Below are positions 42,632-54,165 of a DNA stretch of 64,000 nucleotides, in pieces. The stretch is from Oreohelix idahoensis (Eukaryota; Mollusca; Gastropoda; Stylommatophora; Oreohelicidae). The notes beneath the pieces were generated by a model. The model saw only the letters and a list, made by a program, of their open reading frames with translations, did not search any database and was not told where the DNA came from. A program made the translations under genes and the position numbers. The stretch lies in the NCBI GenBank assembly GCA_024509875.1, contig JAMPIV010012257.1, positions 124,001 through 188,000 of the forward strand, written 5' to 3'. Every line of letters starts with the position of its first letter. The first letter of the stretch is position 1.

Positions 42632-45600
42632 TCAGAAATCAGCCCCGACATTCTGTCTTCCCGGAATATATTCCACTTTGAAAGAATAGACGCTTAGAAG
42701 GAGGGCCCAACGCATGATCCTAGCGTTAAATTCTTTATTGGCACCAAGAAATGCTAACGGAGCGTGGTCTGTTTGCACCGTGAAAGATGTACCATAAAGA
42801 AACTCATGATGGCGTCTGATACCGTCAATCAGAGCAAGACATTCCCTTTCAACTACGCTGTAGTTCCGTTCCGCTTTATTTAATTTCCGACTGCCATAGG
42901 CAACTGGAAATAGCATGTTCAGGTCACTGTCATCGGCTTGAAGCAGTGTTGACCCGATGCCCTGACCTGACGCGTCGACTCTCAGTACAAAAGGTTTCTT
43001 GAGGTCAGGCAACCTCAAAATGGGGTATGCAGACAACTGTCCTTTCAAAGTGCTATACGCGTGTTCGCACTTTTGATCCCATATGACCTTATCAGGACAA
43101 CCTTTCTTTGTGAGGTCAGTCAGAGGTGCCGTCAGTCCGTTGAAGTTCTGGATGTACTTCTGATAGTATGCACATAGCGATATGAAGGAACGTACGTCTT
43201 TCTTCGTTCGGGGTCTTTTTGCTGCCACTATTTTCTCCACGTTCTTCTTAATAGGCCAACTGCATCCGTGAGAAATAGTGTGCCCCAGGAAGTCTAACTG
43301 TTCAAACCCGATGAGACATTTGCTAGGTCTGGCTGTGAGACCCGTTTCCTGTAGTCTCCTGAGGAGCATAGCAACCGTAGCAATATGTTCTTCATAGGTT
43401 TCCGATGCAATTAAGATGTCATCCATGAAATTATGGATATGGGGACTTTGCAAAGGTTCTAGAAGCTTCCTCATCATCCTGGTGAACACTCCTGGTGCGT
43501 TATGCAAACCGAACGGCATCACGTTAAATGTGTAATGTCCTTCACTAGTGCTGAAAGCTAACAAAGGTTTAATTTCCTCCTTGACTGGTATTTGATAATA
43601 ACCTTTACTGAGGTCAATCTTGGAGAAGATCTTTGCTTTGCTGAGCTTGGTGAACAACTCAGAAACAGTTTGGAGAGGTTCGGGCTGGAATTCCGTTACA
43701 GCGTTTAGCAACCTGTAATCAATGCACAGCCGAACTTCCTTATTGGGCTTCTGCAACAGCACTACACTCGAGCTGTAAGGAGATGTAGACTCACTGATAA
43801 TTCCTGCCTGACGCAGCTTGTCTATTTCTCCGCGAAGTGCATCAGCTTTAGCGTACGGGATGGGGTAAACTCTGGTTTGAACAGGGGTCTCGTTTGTTAA
43901 TTTCATATCAAATTCAATGAGATTTGTTCGACCAGGTACATCCGTTAAGACTGCACTGTACTGTTTTAGTAGAGCCCTGGTTTCTGTTTGTTGTTCTGGT
44001 GAGAGATTGTCGCCGAACTTGACATCTTTAAAGGATTCTGTGGGTTGCAATGGATACTCCATGCAACCATCATCATCTTCCTCGTCTTCCGTTGCTATGG
44101 CGACAGCCAGGAGATGCTCGGAGGATGGCACCGGTCTTTCCAAATATTTCTTTAGCAGATTTATGTGGAAGACCTTCTCCTTTCCTTTGATGGAGATCTT
44201 GTAGTTGGTACGTGAGATCTTTTTAAGGACGGTAAACGGTCCTTGCCATCCGATGCGAAGTTTATTGCTTCCGGTTGGAAGTAGCAATAGGACTTTCTCC
44301 CCTGGTTGTAGTTCTCTCTCTTTTGCAGCTTTGTTGTATCTTTTAGTAATTTTAGCGCGGGCTTTCTTAAGGTTGGTAGTAGCTAGATCCCATCCTAGCT
44401 TTAGCCTTTCCTTAAGCTCAGATACATACTTGCTTGCAGAGACGACTGTCTCGTCAGCCTTCTGGTCTGTCAGGGACCGAAGTAAGGCTTCTAGTGGCCC
44501 CTTAATAGGTCTGCCAAATAAAAGTGTAGCTGGCGCAAAACCCGTAGACGCTTGGGGTACCTCTCGGTAGGCGAATAAGGCAGCCGATATATATTGGTCC
44601 CAGTCTTCCGGTTTCTCCTGACCCAGCTTACGTAACATCATGGTGAGGGTACCGTTAAAACGTTCCACGAGCCCATTTCCGGCCGGATGGTAGGGACTTG
44701 TGTGGATATGTTTGGCCCTCAAGATCTTAAAGATCTCCTCCATTAACAGGCTACGGAATTGGGATCCATTGTCCGTCAAAACTTGTTGAGGGAATCCCAA
44801 CCGTGTAAAAATTTGCACAAGGGCTTCTGCGACATGCTTGGAATTAGTGCATGGTAGCGGTACGGCTTCGGCCCACATAGTGCAAGTGTCAACTAAGGTC
44901 AGGATGAACCTGTTCCTTCTTTTGGTCTTTTCCAGAGGACCAATAATGTCGACAGCAACCCGTTCAAATGGAGTCCCTACTATTGGCATTTGCCCCATAG
45001 GTACTGGGGGTGTCAAGTGCTTGGGTGCTACCCGTTGGCACTGGGCGCAGGATTTCACATACCTGACAATGTCAGAGTTCATTCCTGGCCACCAATAGTG
45101 GTTTTTTATTCGCTGAATAGTGGCGTTTTGTCCCATGTGTCCGCTAAAGGGAAGAGAGTGCCCCATTTCTAAGATCTGGTTTCTGTACTGCGTCGGTACT
45201 AGGAGCTGGTTATTCCCCGTGTCCGGGTTGCCCGTTCTACGATACAATACACCATCCTTAGAAAAGATGTCTCCGTTGTGTCTGGGGTCCTTAGCCATGG
45301 GCAGTTTTTTAAAGCAGGGCGCCAGAGTAGGGTCCTTTTGTTGCGCCTCCTTCAGTTCATTCGGCAACAAGTTTGGCGCAGGCTCCCTCTCCTTCTTGGC
45401 TTGCCCTCTTGTGGTTACCGCTGCCACAATCGGCTCCTTAGGTCTCCCAATGAACACATATCTACATCCCAGGATAACTGGGTAGATCGGATCATCCATT
45501 ATGGCCGCTTTAATAACTCCTCTGACAAAGTCAGAGTGTATTTCTACCAGTGCGATAGGAAGCGTCCTGGGTGCATCACTCCTGAAAACTCCACTAAGTT

Positions 45601-46777
45601 TGACGGTTTCCTCTGTCTCCTGACCGGGTTTGACTAGGTGCCTAGCGACAATACAATCAAAACTTAATCCAGTGTCAAAAAGACAAGTAGTAGAGGTACC
45701 GTTCAAAATTACAGTTCCTCGAGTTGAGGGTCGGTCCCCCTCAGGTTGAGAATCACTGACATTGACTCTACCTTTCGAGGCTGTATGCAAACATCCAATG
45801 CGGTTTGCACCGGTTTGTTTGCCCTGATCAGACGTTCCTGGTGTAGGGGTCTTCCCTTTTCCTTGACCTTGGTGGCCGCGCTGCCACGTAGGCTTGTTGG
45901 GTTGATCAGAATTGTTGTTGGGGGGGTATCGGGTTTTGTAGAATTTCGATTTTTCCTGGGGAGGTTTCTGGGTATTGTTATCTCGTTGGTTATAATGTTG
46001 AGAGGAAGTGGAAGAATAGGATGCCTGCTCTAGATTCTGTTTTCGAGATGGCTCATCGGTGGGTTTACGTTTAGTGCTGGGAAGTTCGGCCATTGCATTG
46101 CTATAGCGTTCGGCTTTATTGAGTATGTCTTCAAGCCTGACTGCCCCCTGTTCAGCCAAAAATCTACGTGTTTCATTCGACAAAGTGGATTTTATCTGCT
46201 CCACAAGAACAAGTTCGAGGAGTCCCTCATATGAAAGAGGTAGGTCAGATAATTCAATGCACTTTGTCAGATAACCCGTGAGACGTGAAGAGAACTGGGG
46301 AAATGTTTCCGTGCTCTCTTTTCGGCTGTTTCTGAACAACTGCAGAAACTTTCGGGCAGTCATCTCAAACTGCTGTAGTAAGGCCTTTTTCAACATGTCG
46401 TAATCATGTTGATTCGGTCCCAGCTTTGTGTACACGTCATAAGCATTGCCTTTCAGTGACGTTGAAAGTTTGAGCGCCCAGCGGGTACTCTCTAACCCAT
46501 AAAGATTCGCGAGTCTCTCGAATTTTTCTAGGTAGCTGTCAATTTTTTCGTTAGGGCTAGGAAAAGATTCTAAAGAAAACGACATAGCAGTTAATTGGGC
46601 AGATTGAGTACTGGAGAGGTCCATTGATTGAGACTGGGGCGAAGACGGCTCTCCGTTAGTCGAAGTAGAGGCGCCCCGACTCTCTAGAGCCTTAAGCGCC
46701 AGTTGATGCTGTCTTTCCTTGTCTCTCTCTCTCTCTCTGCGAGTTTCCATCTCTGCTTCAATTTTCTTCTGTTCCAA
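42632..46777 (-). CDS. gag-pol: gag-pol polyprotein of element C (N- and C-terminal frame breaks)
   Basis: A 1381-residue frame. Residues about 1-330 are gag: charged helix, capsid-like region, then a Gln/Asn/Lys-rich basic tail without a CCHC knuckle. Protease is FDTG (D368). Integrase follows with a GHMG...CAQC zinc module, D610, D669 and E705 (35 residues between the last two), and a GPF module. Reverse transcriptase comes after it with LCIDYR, MPFGLHNAPGVF and FMDD (1117-1120). RNase H begins around D1268. Protease-integrase-RT-RNase H is the Gmr1-type order. The true gag start is upstream at 47025 in another frame. The C-terminus stops at GADF, where LSR-type sequence is expected; that sequence is present one frame over, so the last 30 or so codons are shifted out. 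The Met chosen here is internal to gag. Confidence 0.9.
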   Translation of the reverse strand: MEQKKIEAEMETRRERERDKERQHQLALKALESRGASTSTNGEPSSPQSQSMDLSSTQSAQLTAMSFSLESFPSPNEKIDSYLEKFERLANLYGLESTRWALKLSTSLKGNAYDVYTKLGPNQHDYDMLKKALLQQFEMTARKFLQLFRNSRKESTETFPQFSSRLTGYLTKCIELSDLPLSYEGLLELVLVEQIKSTLSNETRRFLAEQGAVRLEDILNKAERYSNAMAELPSTKRKPTDEPSRKQNLEQASYSSTSSQHYNQRDNNTQKPPQEKSKFYKTRYPPNNNSDQPNKPTWQRGHQGQGKGKTPTPGTSDQGKQTGANRIGCLHTASKGRVNVSDSQPEGDRPSTRGTVILNGTSTTCLFDTGLSFDCIVARHLVKPGQETEETVKLSGVFRSDAPRTLPIALVEIHSDFVRGVIKAAIMDDPIYPVILGCRYVFIGRPKEPIVAAVTTRGQAKKEREPAPNLLPNELKEAQQKDPTLAPCFKKLPMAKDPRHNGDIFSKDGVLYRRTGNPDTGNNQLLVPTQYRNQILEMGHSLPFSGHMGQNATIQRIKNHYWWPGMNSDIVRYVKSCAQCQRVAPKHLTPPVPMGQMPIVGTPFERVAVDIIGPLEKTKRRNRFILTLVDTCTMWAEAVPLPCTNSKHVAEALVQIFTRLGFPQQVLTDNGSQFRSLLMEEIFKILRAKHIHTSPYHPAGNGLVERFNGTLTMMLRKLGQEKPEDWDQYISAALFAYREVPQASTGFAPATLLFGRPIKGPLEALLRSLTDQKADETVVSASKYVSELKERLKLGWDLATTNLKKARAKITKRYNKAAKERELQPGEKVLLLLPTGSNKLRIGWQGPFTVLKKISRTNYKISIKGKEKVFHINLLKKYLERPVPSSEHLLAVAIATEDEEDDDGCMEYPLQPTESFKDVKFGDNLSPEQQTETRALLKQYSAVLTDVPGRTNLIEFDMKLTNETPVQTRVYPIPYAKADALRGEIDKLRQAGIISESTSPYSSSVVLLQKPNKEVRLCIDYRLLNAVTEFQPEPLQTVSELFTKLSKAKIFSKIDLSKGYYQIPVKEEIKPLLAFSTSEGHYTFNVMPFGLHNAPGVFTRMMRKLLEPLQSPHIHNFMDDILIASETYEEHIATVAMLLRRLQETGLTARPSKCLIGFEQLDFLGHTISHGCSWPIKKNVEKIVAAKRPRTKKDVRSFISLCAYYQKYIQNFNGLTAPLTDLTKKGCPDKVIWDQKCEHAYSTLKGQLSAYPILRLPDLKKPFVLRVDASGQGIGSTLLQADDSDLNMLFPVAYGSRKLNKAERNYSVVERECLALIDGIRRHHEFLYGTSFTVQTDHAPLAFLGANKEFNARIMRWALLLSVYSFKVEYIPGRQNVGADF

Positions 46778-47025
46778 AAGACGTTCTTCCGCTTCTTTCT
46801 TATCTGCCCTCTCCTGGGCTTCTCTCCTCTCTGTTCTTTCTTTCTCTTCCTTCCTCTCAGCTTCGGCTCTCTGTTGCTCGCCTTCCTCTCAGCTTCGGCT
46901 CTCTGTTGCTCCGCGTCATATATTTCCAATTCCTGGTTAATAAACGCGTTTGCAGCTTCTGCATCTAATCCTGCCTCTTTCGCTTCCAGCCTCAAGATGG
47001 ACCTCATCTTTATCCTCTCTGCCAT
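46684..47025 (-). CDS. gag: gag N-terminus of element C, before a frameshift
   Basis: The frame opens with MAERIKMRSILRLEAKEAGL and an acidic/Gln-rich helix. It is in the correct gag frame to about 46881 and then runs out of frame to 46684. The switch lies in a 33-bp tandem duplication encoding a Glu/Arg/Ala heptad-like segment (plus strand about 46850-46914). The second copy, in reading order, has lost one G and is 32 bp. Downstream coding continues in the frame of 42632-46777. The intact product would be a long coiled-coil gag N-terminus, comparable in layout with that of A and B. Confidence 0.75.
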   Translation of the reverse strand: MAERIKMRSILRLEAKEAGLDAEAANAFINQELEIYDAEQQRAEAERKASNREPKLRGRKRKKEQRGEKPRRGQIRKKRKNVFWNRRKLKQRWKLAERERETRKDSINWRLRL

Positions 47026-47832
47026 TGTTAAAGAATAAGATGAAGTATGCTTAGAGAACTAGTAAGAAGAAACGCGAAAGGGAGGAACTCTGAACCGCTA
47101 CGAGAAAAAAAACAAGTACAAATTTACCTGTGTTACCTCCTACCTGTACTGTGCAAACTTATCGCTGCTATTATCTGGCAATTAAGGCTCTAAACGCAAG
47201 CGACTATGCCACTAAATGGTAAGTTACACTGGAAAAGAATCTACTTTTACTAACAGTAGAGAAAAATTTATATTAAAACAATTTAAAAGGAAAAAAAAAT
47301 TTTCCCTAAATTTTAAATCTCTGACAACAAACTCCGTCCCTAAAGTCAATTATTGAGATGAGACGTTGTTAACTTAATTTTTAAAAATCAGAACAATCCG
47401 TCTTTAGCTAAGCTCAACTCTTTTTGACTTCAAAAACCTTAGTGACTGTAAAACAATCACGCAATCCCAGCAACTTTTATAAAGAAAGAAATATAATTAT
47501 CTCCGCCAGAGGATAATTAAAATAGCAAATATATTTGTTTATCTGTACTTTCTACTGCTGTGGAGAGAAAACAACCTGTAAATATGCTGTGTGGACAACC
47601 CAAATACTTAAAGAACGTTTGTCTAGGGGTGTAATTATTTATTTATTTCCCTAATTCACAAAGACAAATCATTCACACTCTACCTAGTTAGACCCAAACT
47701 AAATCAGACTCAAAATATCTTTAACCCGGCTATGCGATTGCCTCAAATGTAGCTCAAGATCCCAGAACCAGCCCACAAATATGTGTGCATCAAATGTATC
47801 TCAAAATTATCCCAGACGAGCCGGCCAAATAT
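47026..47832 (-). other. 5' leader of element C with primer-binding site
   Basis: 807 noncoding bases between the 5' LTR and gag. The primer-binding site candidate is TGGCCGGCTCGTCTGGGAT (47827 down to 47809), the tRNA-Pro-type site with a one-base insertion and two or three changes. A diverged duplicate of the site and its surroundings follows at about 47745-47790 (TGGGCTGGTTCTGGGAT in element orientation). Confidence 0.75.
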
Positions 47833-50258
47833 TGTCGTAAATTTATTTTGAGAGAAAAGAGTCGTAGAAATAGTGGTCCGGTTTAGAGTGGAAAATGATG
47901 ATGGAAAGCTCAGTGATAGAAAATGTAGAGATTTAATAGTTACTTCACAGCGTGCTGGAGGAGAGTAAAGACAGACTTATTTACGACAAATCGTGTCTCT
48001 CAATCTTCTCTTTCACTCTCCTGGTCAAACAATTATTTGCCAGTTTTCCAGACTCGCATCTGCGCGCTCACCGATTTGGTGTTTTCAAACACACACACGA
48101 CGTTGATACAAACTATATTAAACGAATAGGGGAAATGTTGGGCTTTGGGTATATCCAACACACAGAACTAAATGAGTTTAGGTGATTTTATTCACTTTAA
48201 ACATCAATCACTAAAAATATCAGATATTACATAAATTATCATAAGTACACAAATGCAAATAACAAGTTTGGGAGGGGGTGAAGAAGATTGGTATCGACTA
48301 AGCCCTTCCCGCTCATTAGACAAAGACAAACCCAGTCCAGAGATAGATAATATCAGGAACACGGGTACGTTAACCTAACAGTAAAGTTAATTACTCTGAA
48401 AGAGGTGTTACCAAGTTAGGTATAAGTGATAGAAAAAAAAAACCTGTTCTTCCCAGCTGTTCTTCCCTTTACTAAGCAAATGGAAAGGAGGTGGTTTTAA
48501 ACAGAGTTAACAAATTATCAACTATCCCACTTAAAGGAACAATGTAGGGTATACAGAAAAGATATATGTTACCAGGTAAGCAAGTTAACAAAATGGTCAC
48601 ACAAAAGAATTAATTTCCTGTCATTCATACACGCGCTAGCAAAGGCCTTCACTCATCTTGCTCTCACTTACCGATTGTGAAAAAATCTTGCACTCCATAG
48701 AATAACACAACAGCAGTTACACCTCAACTAAATGTATGAGTGTTTGTTCAAGTTCTAGCCCCAGATTATCGGGTAGGCGGTCAGCACATAAAAGGGTCCC
48801 GTAATCGCTGGAAAATGAATCTGTAGTTGTGTCTCTTTTCTTAATAACAGTTTCTATGGGAGGGCACGGTCTCTGATACCGGGGTGAGGATGGTGTGGTC
48901 TATTTGACTATGCCGCGGATAATAAAATTCTTACGCGTGCTGGTACACTTTATCCGTGAGGTATGGTTTAAGTCCAGTGAGAAAACTAGTCACATCACTG
49001 TTCAGGAAATTATGAATTATCTCTCTGTGTCAGTAAACTAACAAAGCTCGGGCCAGTGTTCTTCTTCCCGTTACGACTTAAGTTGTTTGATGGTGCGTTA
49101 AATTTGTCTTTGGGTGTGCTTTCTTTGCTATAAGTTAGATAGCGGAATTCCAAACATAGAATCGCCTCAAAGATTAAAAATTTACACAGTCTCAACAAGT
49201 TCTGCGTCAGGGGAACTCTACACACTGTTTATGCTTTGCTTTGCTTAGATTGATTTCTTTATTGCTTTCTTAATGCTGGGATCGCACAGGTTACGATCAC
49301 TCTGTATGAAAGAAAAAAAAGACATGTAATATACCGAAAACAAATAACCTTCTAAAGCGCGATGAATTTCCCGTTAAGCCTATAATACACTCGAGTATTT
49401 AATTATGTATTTAATAAACACTGCGCGAATTCTAGTGGTTAAAAACCCACATCTATAAAACTAGGACTTAACTGAATTTATTAATTATAAATTCCTTCGC
49501 GACTTTAAAAGTTAATTTAAGCATCTATTATCTTTTGAAATAATATAATAGATAGATCATTATATTTAAAACTGGAACTCTTGAGATGGTTTAATTAAAT
49601 AGATTTAAATTAACACAAAATCCCTTGAAATAGAATGACTAGACCACTGATCACTTTACACAATATATATTTTACCGCTTTGCACAGAATTAGAAATCAC
49701 TGCAAATATATATAAAATCCAGGGGAAAATCTATAACAAGATTTCAATAAAGCTAGTGCTTCTGTAAAGGTCTGGCCAGCGAGTGATAACGTGTCTAGTT
49801 CTTCATGGTCTATTTAGCTAAAATGAAATGTAAGTTGAGTGGGACATGATAAACTTGACAACTTATTTGATCTCACGAACTTTTGGGGATCTGACCGCCA
49901 AATCAAGAGATGAAGCCGCCCCCTGGTCTTCGTATCCGCTCGCTGCTGCCCGTTTTGCTTTCCCCCGTTCGCTCGGTTCCTCGATTGACACCGAGACGCG
50001 AAATTAGCGGCAAGCAACTGCGTCTCGTATCAGGGAAAACTACTGTCTTTGATAGCGCCGATAGTCTCCCTTAAGATCCCTCGGTCTGTCTCTTTGATCT
50101 CGTCGCTGTATCCTACATGAGTCCCGGTGGAATGCGTTCTGGCAAACGAAAAGTTACAACAAATGTTCAGGGGTTCTAATGTTATGAAAAGCTAAGGGTC
50201 CCTTAAATCATCCATCATATCAGGGAAAATTCACTTGTCAAACTAGACGTACGTCACA
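47833..50258 (-). repeat. 5' LTR of element C (2426 bp)
   Basis: Nearly identical to 40075-42501, with the same ends. It contains the promoter for minus-strand transcription, but I do not identify a convincing TATA box. Confidence 0.95.
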
Positions 50259-50500
50259 GTAGTCCCATAGCAGATACTGTCGTAGGGGGGTGAAGTGTTA
50301 GAGACTTCACAATACTCGGTCCAGGATCGAGAGGTAGAGTGACCAGTTCTTTTCAATACCTTTCCTTCCCTAACTGAACAGCAAAGTCAGGTACCCAGTT
50401 ACAGCTGGGTAGACTGGAGCGTCATGATGCCGTGAATTGAACCCGGCACCTTTGCCGCGAGATACCAGCGCTCTAACCACTCTGCCAATCGTTATAGCGA
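50259..50500 (-). repeat. tRNA-derived SINE, family I, copy 3 (split by element C)
   Basis: The minus-strand head is present: A-box complement CTCTAACCACTCTGCCA (50471-50487) and a B box with one change (complement of 50432-50444). The body matches copy 1 (TGAAGTGTTAGAGACTTCAC, GTGACCAGTT). The SINE tail is at 40061-40074; removing element C and one GTAGT restores a contiguous SINE. Confidence 0.75.
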
Positions 50501-50741
50501 AGAGTAATAGCACAAGTCGAAACACGAACAACAGAGAAAATACTGAACAGTTTAGCATCATGGTATTGAACAAATTTAAACAATATAAACGATTAACAAG
50601 AACAAAAGGCAGGAAGTTGTGGACAGACGTAGCCACCCAGACCAGTCGGTTTGTCAATTAAATCTGAAATATAGCGGATTTTTATGAATTCTAACCATGA
50701 AGTTCTTCTTCTTCTTCTTTCGTTCGCTTGAACTATATTGT

Positions 50742-51180
50742 CTATATCTGCAATGTTGTTTCTTGTATAAACTTCACTGTCTTTTGTAGTTCATACAGAG
50801 GTCCGTATAGTTTTGCTTCCAGTGTTGTTTCTCTGGGCCAGTGGGATTGCCTCAGTATATCATATTCGGGGCAATCTTGAAGTATGTGCTCTGCAGTCTG
50901 GGGTGCCCATCCACATGTACACATGGCTGAATTGCCAATCTTAAATTTTGTATACATGTGGCTGCGGAGTCGGTTGTGTCCTGTTCTGAGGCGCAGAATG
51001 ACAATTTGTTCTGATCTGTTCATAGCTTGGTAGTCATCCTGTGTTGGTGTTGGTGGCTTTCTGATTGATTTGATCATCTTTTTCTTCGGATAGTACGTAA
51101 CTGGTACATCCGGTTGCTCGTCTGCAGCGCCTTCTTTAGCCAGTCGGTCTGCTCTCTCGTTTCCTCACCATGAAGTGTAC
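50742..51180 (-). pseudogene. LINE 3' part with RNase H remnant (family e)
   Basis: On the minus strand, GNERADRLAKEGAADEQPD (about 51165 down to 51110) is the end of an RNase H domain. It leads in frame into MIKSIRKPP, a LRLRTGHNRLRSHMY helix, CTCGWAPQTAEHILQDCP (a CX-C...H...C zinc-binding motif) and a C-terminal helix ending at 50742. This RNase H plus CxCG-PQTxEHxLxxCP tail is typical of Jockey/CR1/I-type LINE ORF2 proteins. The copy is open from 51165 to its stop, but truncated at about 51175, where the GHxG part of RNase H should precede it. Confidence 0.75.
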
Positions 51181-52371
51181 CATCTTCTATTGTAAATTGT
51201 ATGTAAATCTTTCCTGTGAACATGCACACATTATCTATCAAACCGTAGGGAAATGGATAGAGAGTTATTATATACAGTGTTTTTGTTAGTATTAAATACA
51301 AGAATTACACAAAATCTGGACGTTTTCCAGCTGTGGACGTAATACTTAAAATTGAAAAATCTCAAGGTGGAAAAGGGTTCCTAGGGAATATTTAACAGCA
51401 ATTTTGTGAGGTGTCACCCTACCTCATAAAGCTGAACCTAGTATAGGGAAGTCCTTAACACTCTACTCCCCTTCGGCAGTATGTTATCTGGGACTGTCTA
51501 TTGTTTAATAAAAAGCATATCCTTGGTTCATTGAGATTTTTAACAAAAAATAATATTTGGATCTTTTTCATTAGACCAGTCGGATCTTTCTTTTTTTCTT
51601 TTTGGCATGATTGATAAATGAATAAAAATATAGAAATAAACACGTACAAAAATAGACATGATTTGACTAACACGAAATAATAACTAGACGTACCATGAAA
51701 TTGGTCTACAAGGACAAGACAAACATAAAGAAACTAGGTAATCTCAGACAAGTCTCAGAAAATGGCGGTTATTTAATACGTCATTGCTCGTTCTCTAGTA
51801 GTCTAGTTACATAACCTGGTACCGACGGATAAGGGTTCGCACAAATACTGCCCCCCAAAGTAATTGATAAAGAAGTCCTCTACGGAACGTAAACAAGCGC
51901 GTTACTCCAAACATGGTCATCAATTTAATATCAACGAGTAATATCAATGTATGGGCTGTACGCTGTGATATCTGATTCACTCTAAGGAGCGGAGAAACAA
52001 TTACTCAATGCCATTTGCTTCCTTGGGGGTATAAGTCGGGTGCGAATGTGTGGTGAATACAGAACTTTCTCTGTAACGTCATCGTCCTTGCTAGGTTAAT
52101 TCCCTTGCTTTGAATACATAACTATCCTTGTTGAGTTAGTGCCCTTCAATAAATTATCCACTCGACGAGTTAGCTATTCCTTTCTCAACGCAGAGAAACT
52201 GAGTGTCTGGTTCATGCATTGATTTTAACTTCAATCTAAAGAGTAATGTACTGCTTATTCAGCTTATTTTGAAACTTAGTTGCCAATACGACAAGCGAAG
52301 AAAATTTACGTTGGTACAAATAGCCTTTGATAAAAGATACTATTTACTATTATTATTAAATAACTGTCGAT
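51181..52371. other. Unassigned stretch
   Basis: AT-rich DNA without a recognisable gene or repeat. Confidence 0.5.
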
Positions 52372-52900
52372 AGATGCATGTAGTGTCGTGGAAACGCCTA
52401 CTGCCAACAAAACATTTTTTGGGGATGCTGCGTTGGCTGTTATGTCATTTCATGTTTCACTTTCGCGGCGTGGCGATAATACCGTTCGGATGGTCTCCTG
52501 GGTCGAATTCTTTTCTGTTATAGTGTTATCCCGTTTCCTTTCTTTGGGTGCCTGCCACACTATTTACATATACATTTCAAAACAGCGTCCTGAAGCTAAG
52601 ATTTGATTTGTGGGCGAACTGACTATAAATAGCGTCTATATAAATAAGAGCCCATAGTTGCATGTAGTGTCGTGAGAATGACCACTACCAACAAGGCACT
52701 TTTTTAGGTGCTGAGTTGACTGTGTGTCTTTTTACGATTCACTCCCCCATCGAAGCGATAGCACAGATCGGATGTTCCCAAGTGACTCTTCACTTCTGTT
52801 ACATGCCTATTTTTATTTATTATTTACAGAAATCTCAGAAAGGGTATCCAGAAGTTAAAAGTTAATTTTCTGTGCGGACTGATTATAAATAGTTTCCACA
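52372..52900 (+). repeat. Two-copy diverged tandem repeat, period about 286 bp
   Basis: GCATGTAGTGTCGTG starts near 52376 and again near 52662. Both are followed by ACTxCCAACAA and, 200 bp later, by GAAGxTAA and GACTxATAAATAG. The copies differ at many positions, so the duplication is old. Confidence 0.65.
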
Positions 52901-53019
52901 TCGAATGTTTTAGTAAATATTTGGTTTGTCTTTGGAGTAAAATACAATACGCGTAGAAGATACACTTTTACACAATTACAAGAATAAAAGCGAATATATG
53001 TTTTCGTCTGGAACAAAAC

Positions 53020-54165
53020 TGTTGCTGTCATTTTCGACGGAGTCATCTGTCAAGTTATTTGCTTATGTTTGTATCATAAGTATAATTGTGTCTTTACCTG
53101 CGATGTCAGGTTGATTAGGGGTTGTCTTCCCTTGTTTATTCATTCATTGTGTTTGACCTTTAGGGTCAGAGGTTGTCAGTTCGGCGTAGGCCTATGGGAA
53201 GGTTTTTTAAGCGGGAGTGAGATATACTTCCGGGAAGCCGGGAGGTCCTGTTTTTCTGAAGGGACCAAGAGTCCATTGTTTTTCGGGGAGAATCTTCGAA
53301 GTAACTGCTATGGCAGTTTTCCCCAGTGAATCTCTGTGCGTCGGGATGACGACAGAATTCCTTGTGTAGTTCTGAGGATTCATTTACCAGGTAATACCGA
53401 CCTTTATGCATTATTACGCTTTTCGGTGGCAGAACATGTAAAGGATTACCTAGGGTGAACAGCAGCTCACTGATCCGCCATTTCAGAACTTATATATATT
53501 TGTGCTCGAGGTAGCCATCCAAGACTGTTAGTCTTATATTGTCCAGAAATCCAGTGACGAAGATATATTGTGGGAGCCGCAGATTGGCGGAACTTCTATC
53601 TACAATAAGTATTACTGCAGGGTTGATGATAACCTATTTAACAGAAGTACACGGCCGACGTCAGAACGAGGCCTGTGCTTTCGGCTATTATACTACAGCC
53701 TGATATGTGCAATTGGCGGGAGTGCCAAGTTGCACCTATGTGTCAAGGTAACTAAGGCATCTGACGCGTTTAGTCAGAGACGCCAAGGGCGACGCTACGA
53801 ACTGTCATTATTGAAGAACTTTGCTATTGACCATGCACGTCTATTCTGATGTTTACCTTTTTGAATGCCAAATGTATACCTATCGATGTCAGGTCAGCAT
53901 GACCTTGTTACACTGACTGTTCCTGTTGATATTATGTGTGTTCCCGTCAATAAATGTCTTGAAACATGCCTGCAGTGTCAAAGCATCCTTGATTACTGCA
54001 TGTGAGAGTATGGGTTGCAGGATCTACATCTATACGAGCCTAAACACATTCGCGTCTTCATTCGCACCCACACTCAACTCATCATACGCTCGCACTACAC
54101 ATCTAACAACATGTATACTGTCTTGGGCCAGTGATCACATCAACAAGAGAAAAAAGACAGTTACA
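53020..54165 (+). repeat. 5' LTR of element B (1146 bp)
   Basis: Starts TGTTGCTGTCATTTTCG, ends AAGACAGTTACA. TATA candidate near 53490-53500 and AATAAA at 53949-53954. It lacks the internal tandem duplications seen in both LTRs of A. Confidence 0.95.

Larger units (their letters stand above)
40075..50258 (-). mobile_element. LTR retrotransposon C (Ty3/gypsy type, Gmr1-like order)
   Basis: A 10184-bp element with LTRs at 47833-50258 (5') and 40075-42501 (3'), TG...CA ends, and perfect duplication GTAGT (40070-40074, 50259-50263). Coding strand is minus. The LTRs differ at only about six bases plus a few one-base indels by eye over 2.4 kb, so the insertion is young. Even so, gag and the end of pol each contain a single-base frame break. 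It belongs to a different family from A/B, with low protein similarity but the same integrase-first order. Confidence 0.95.
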
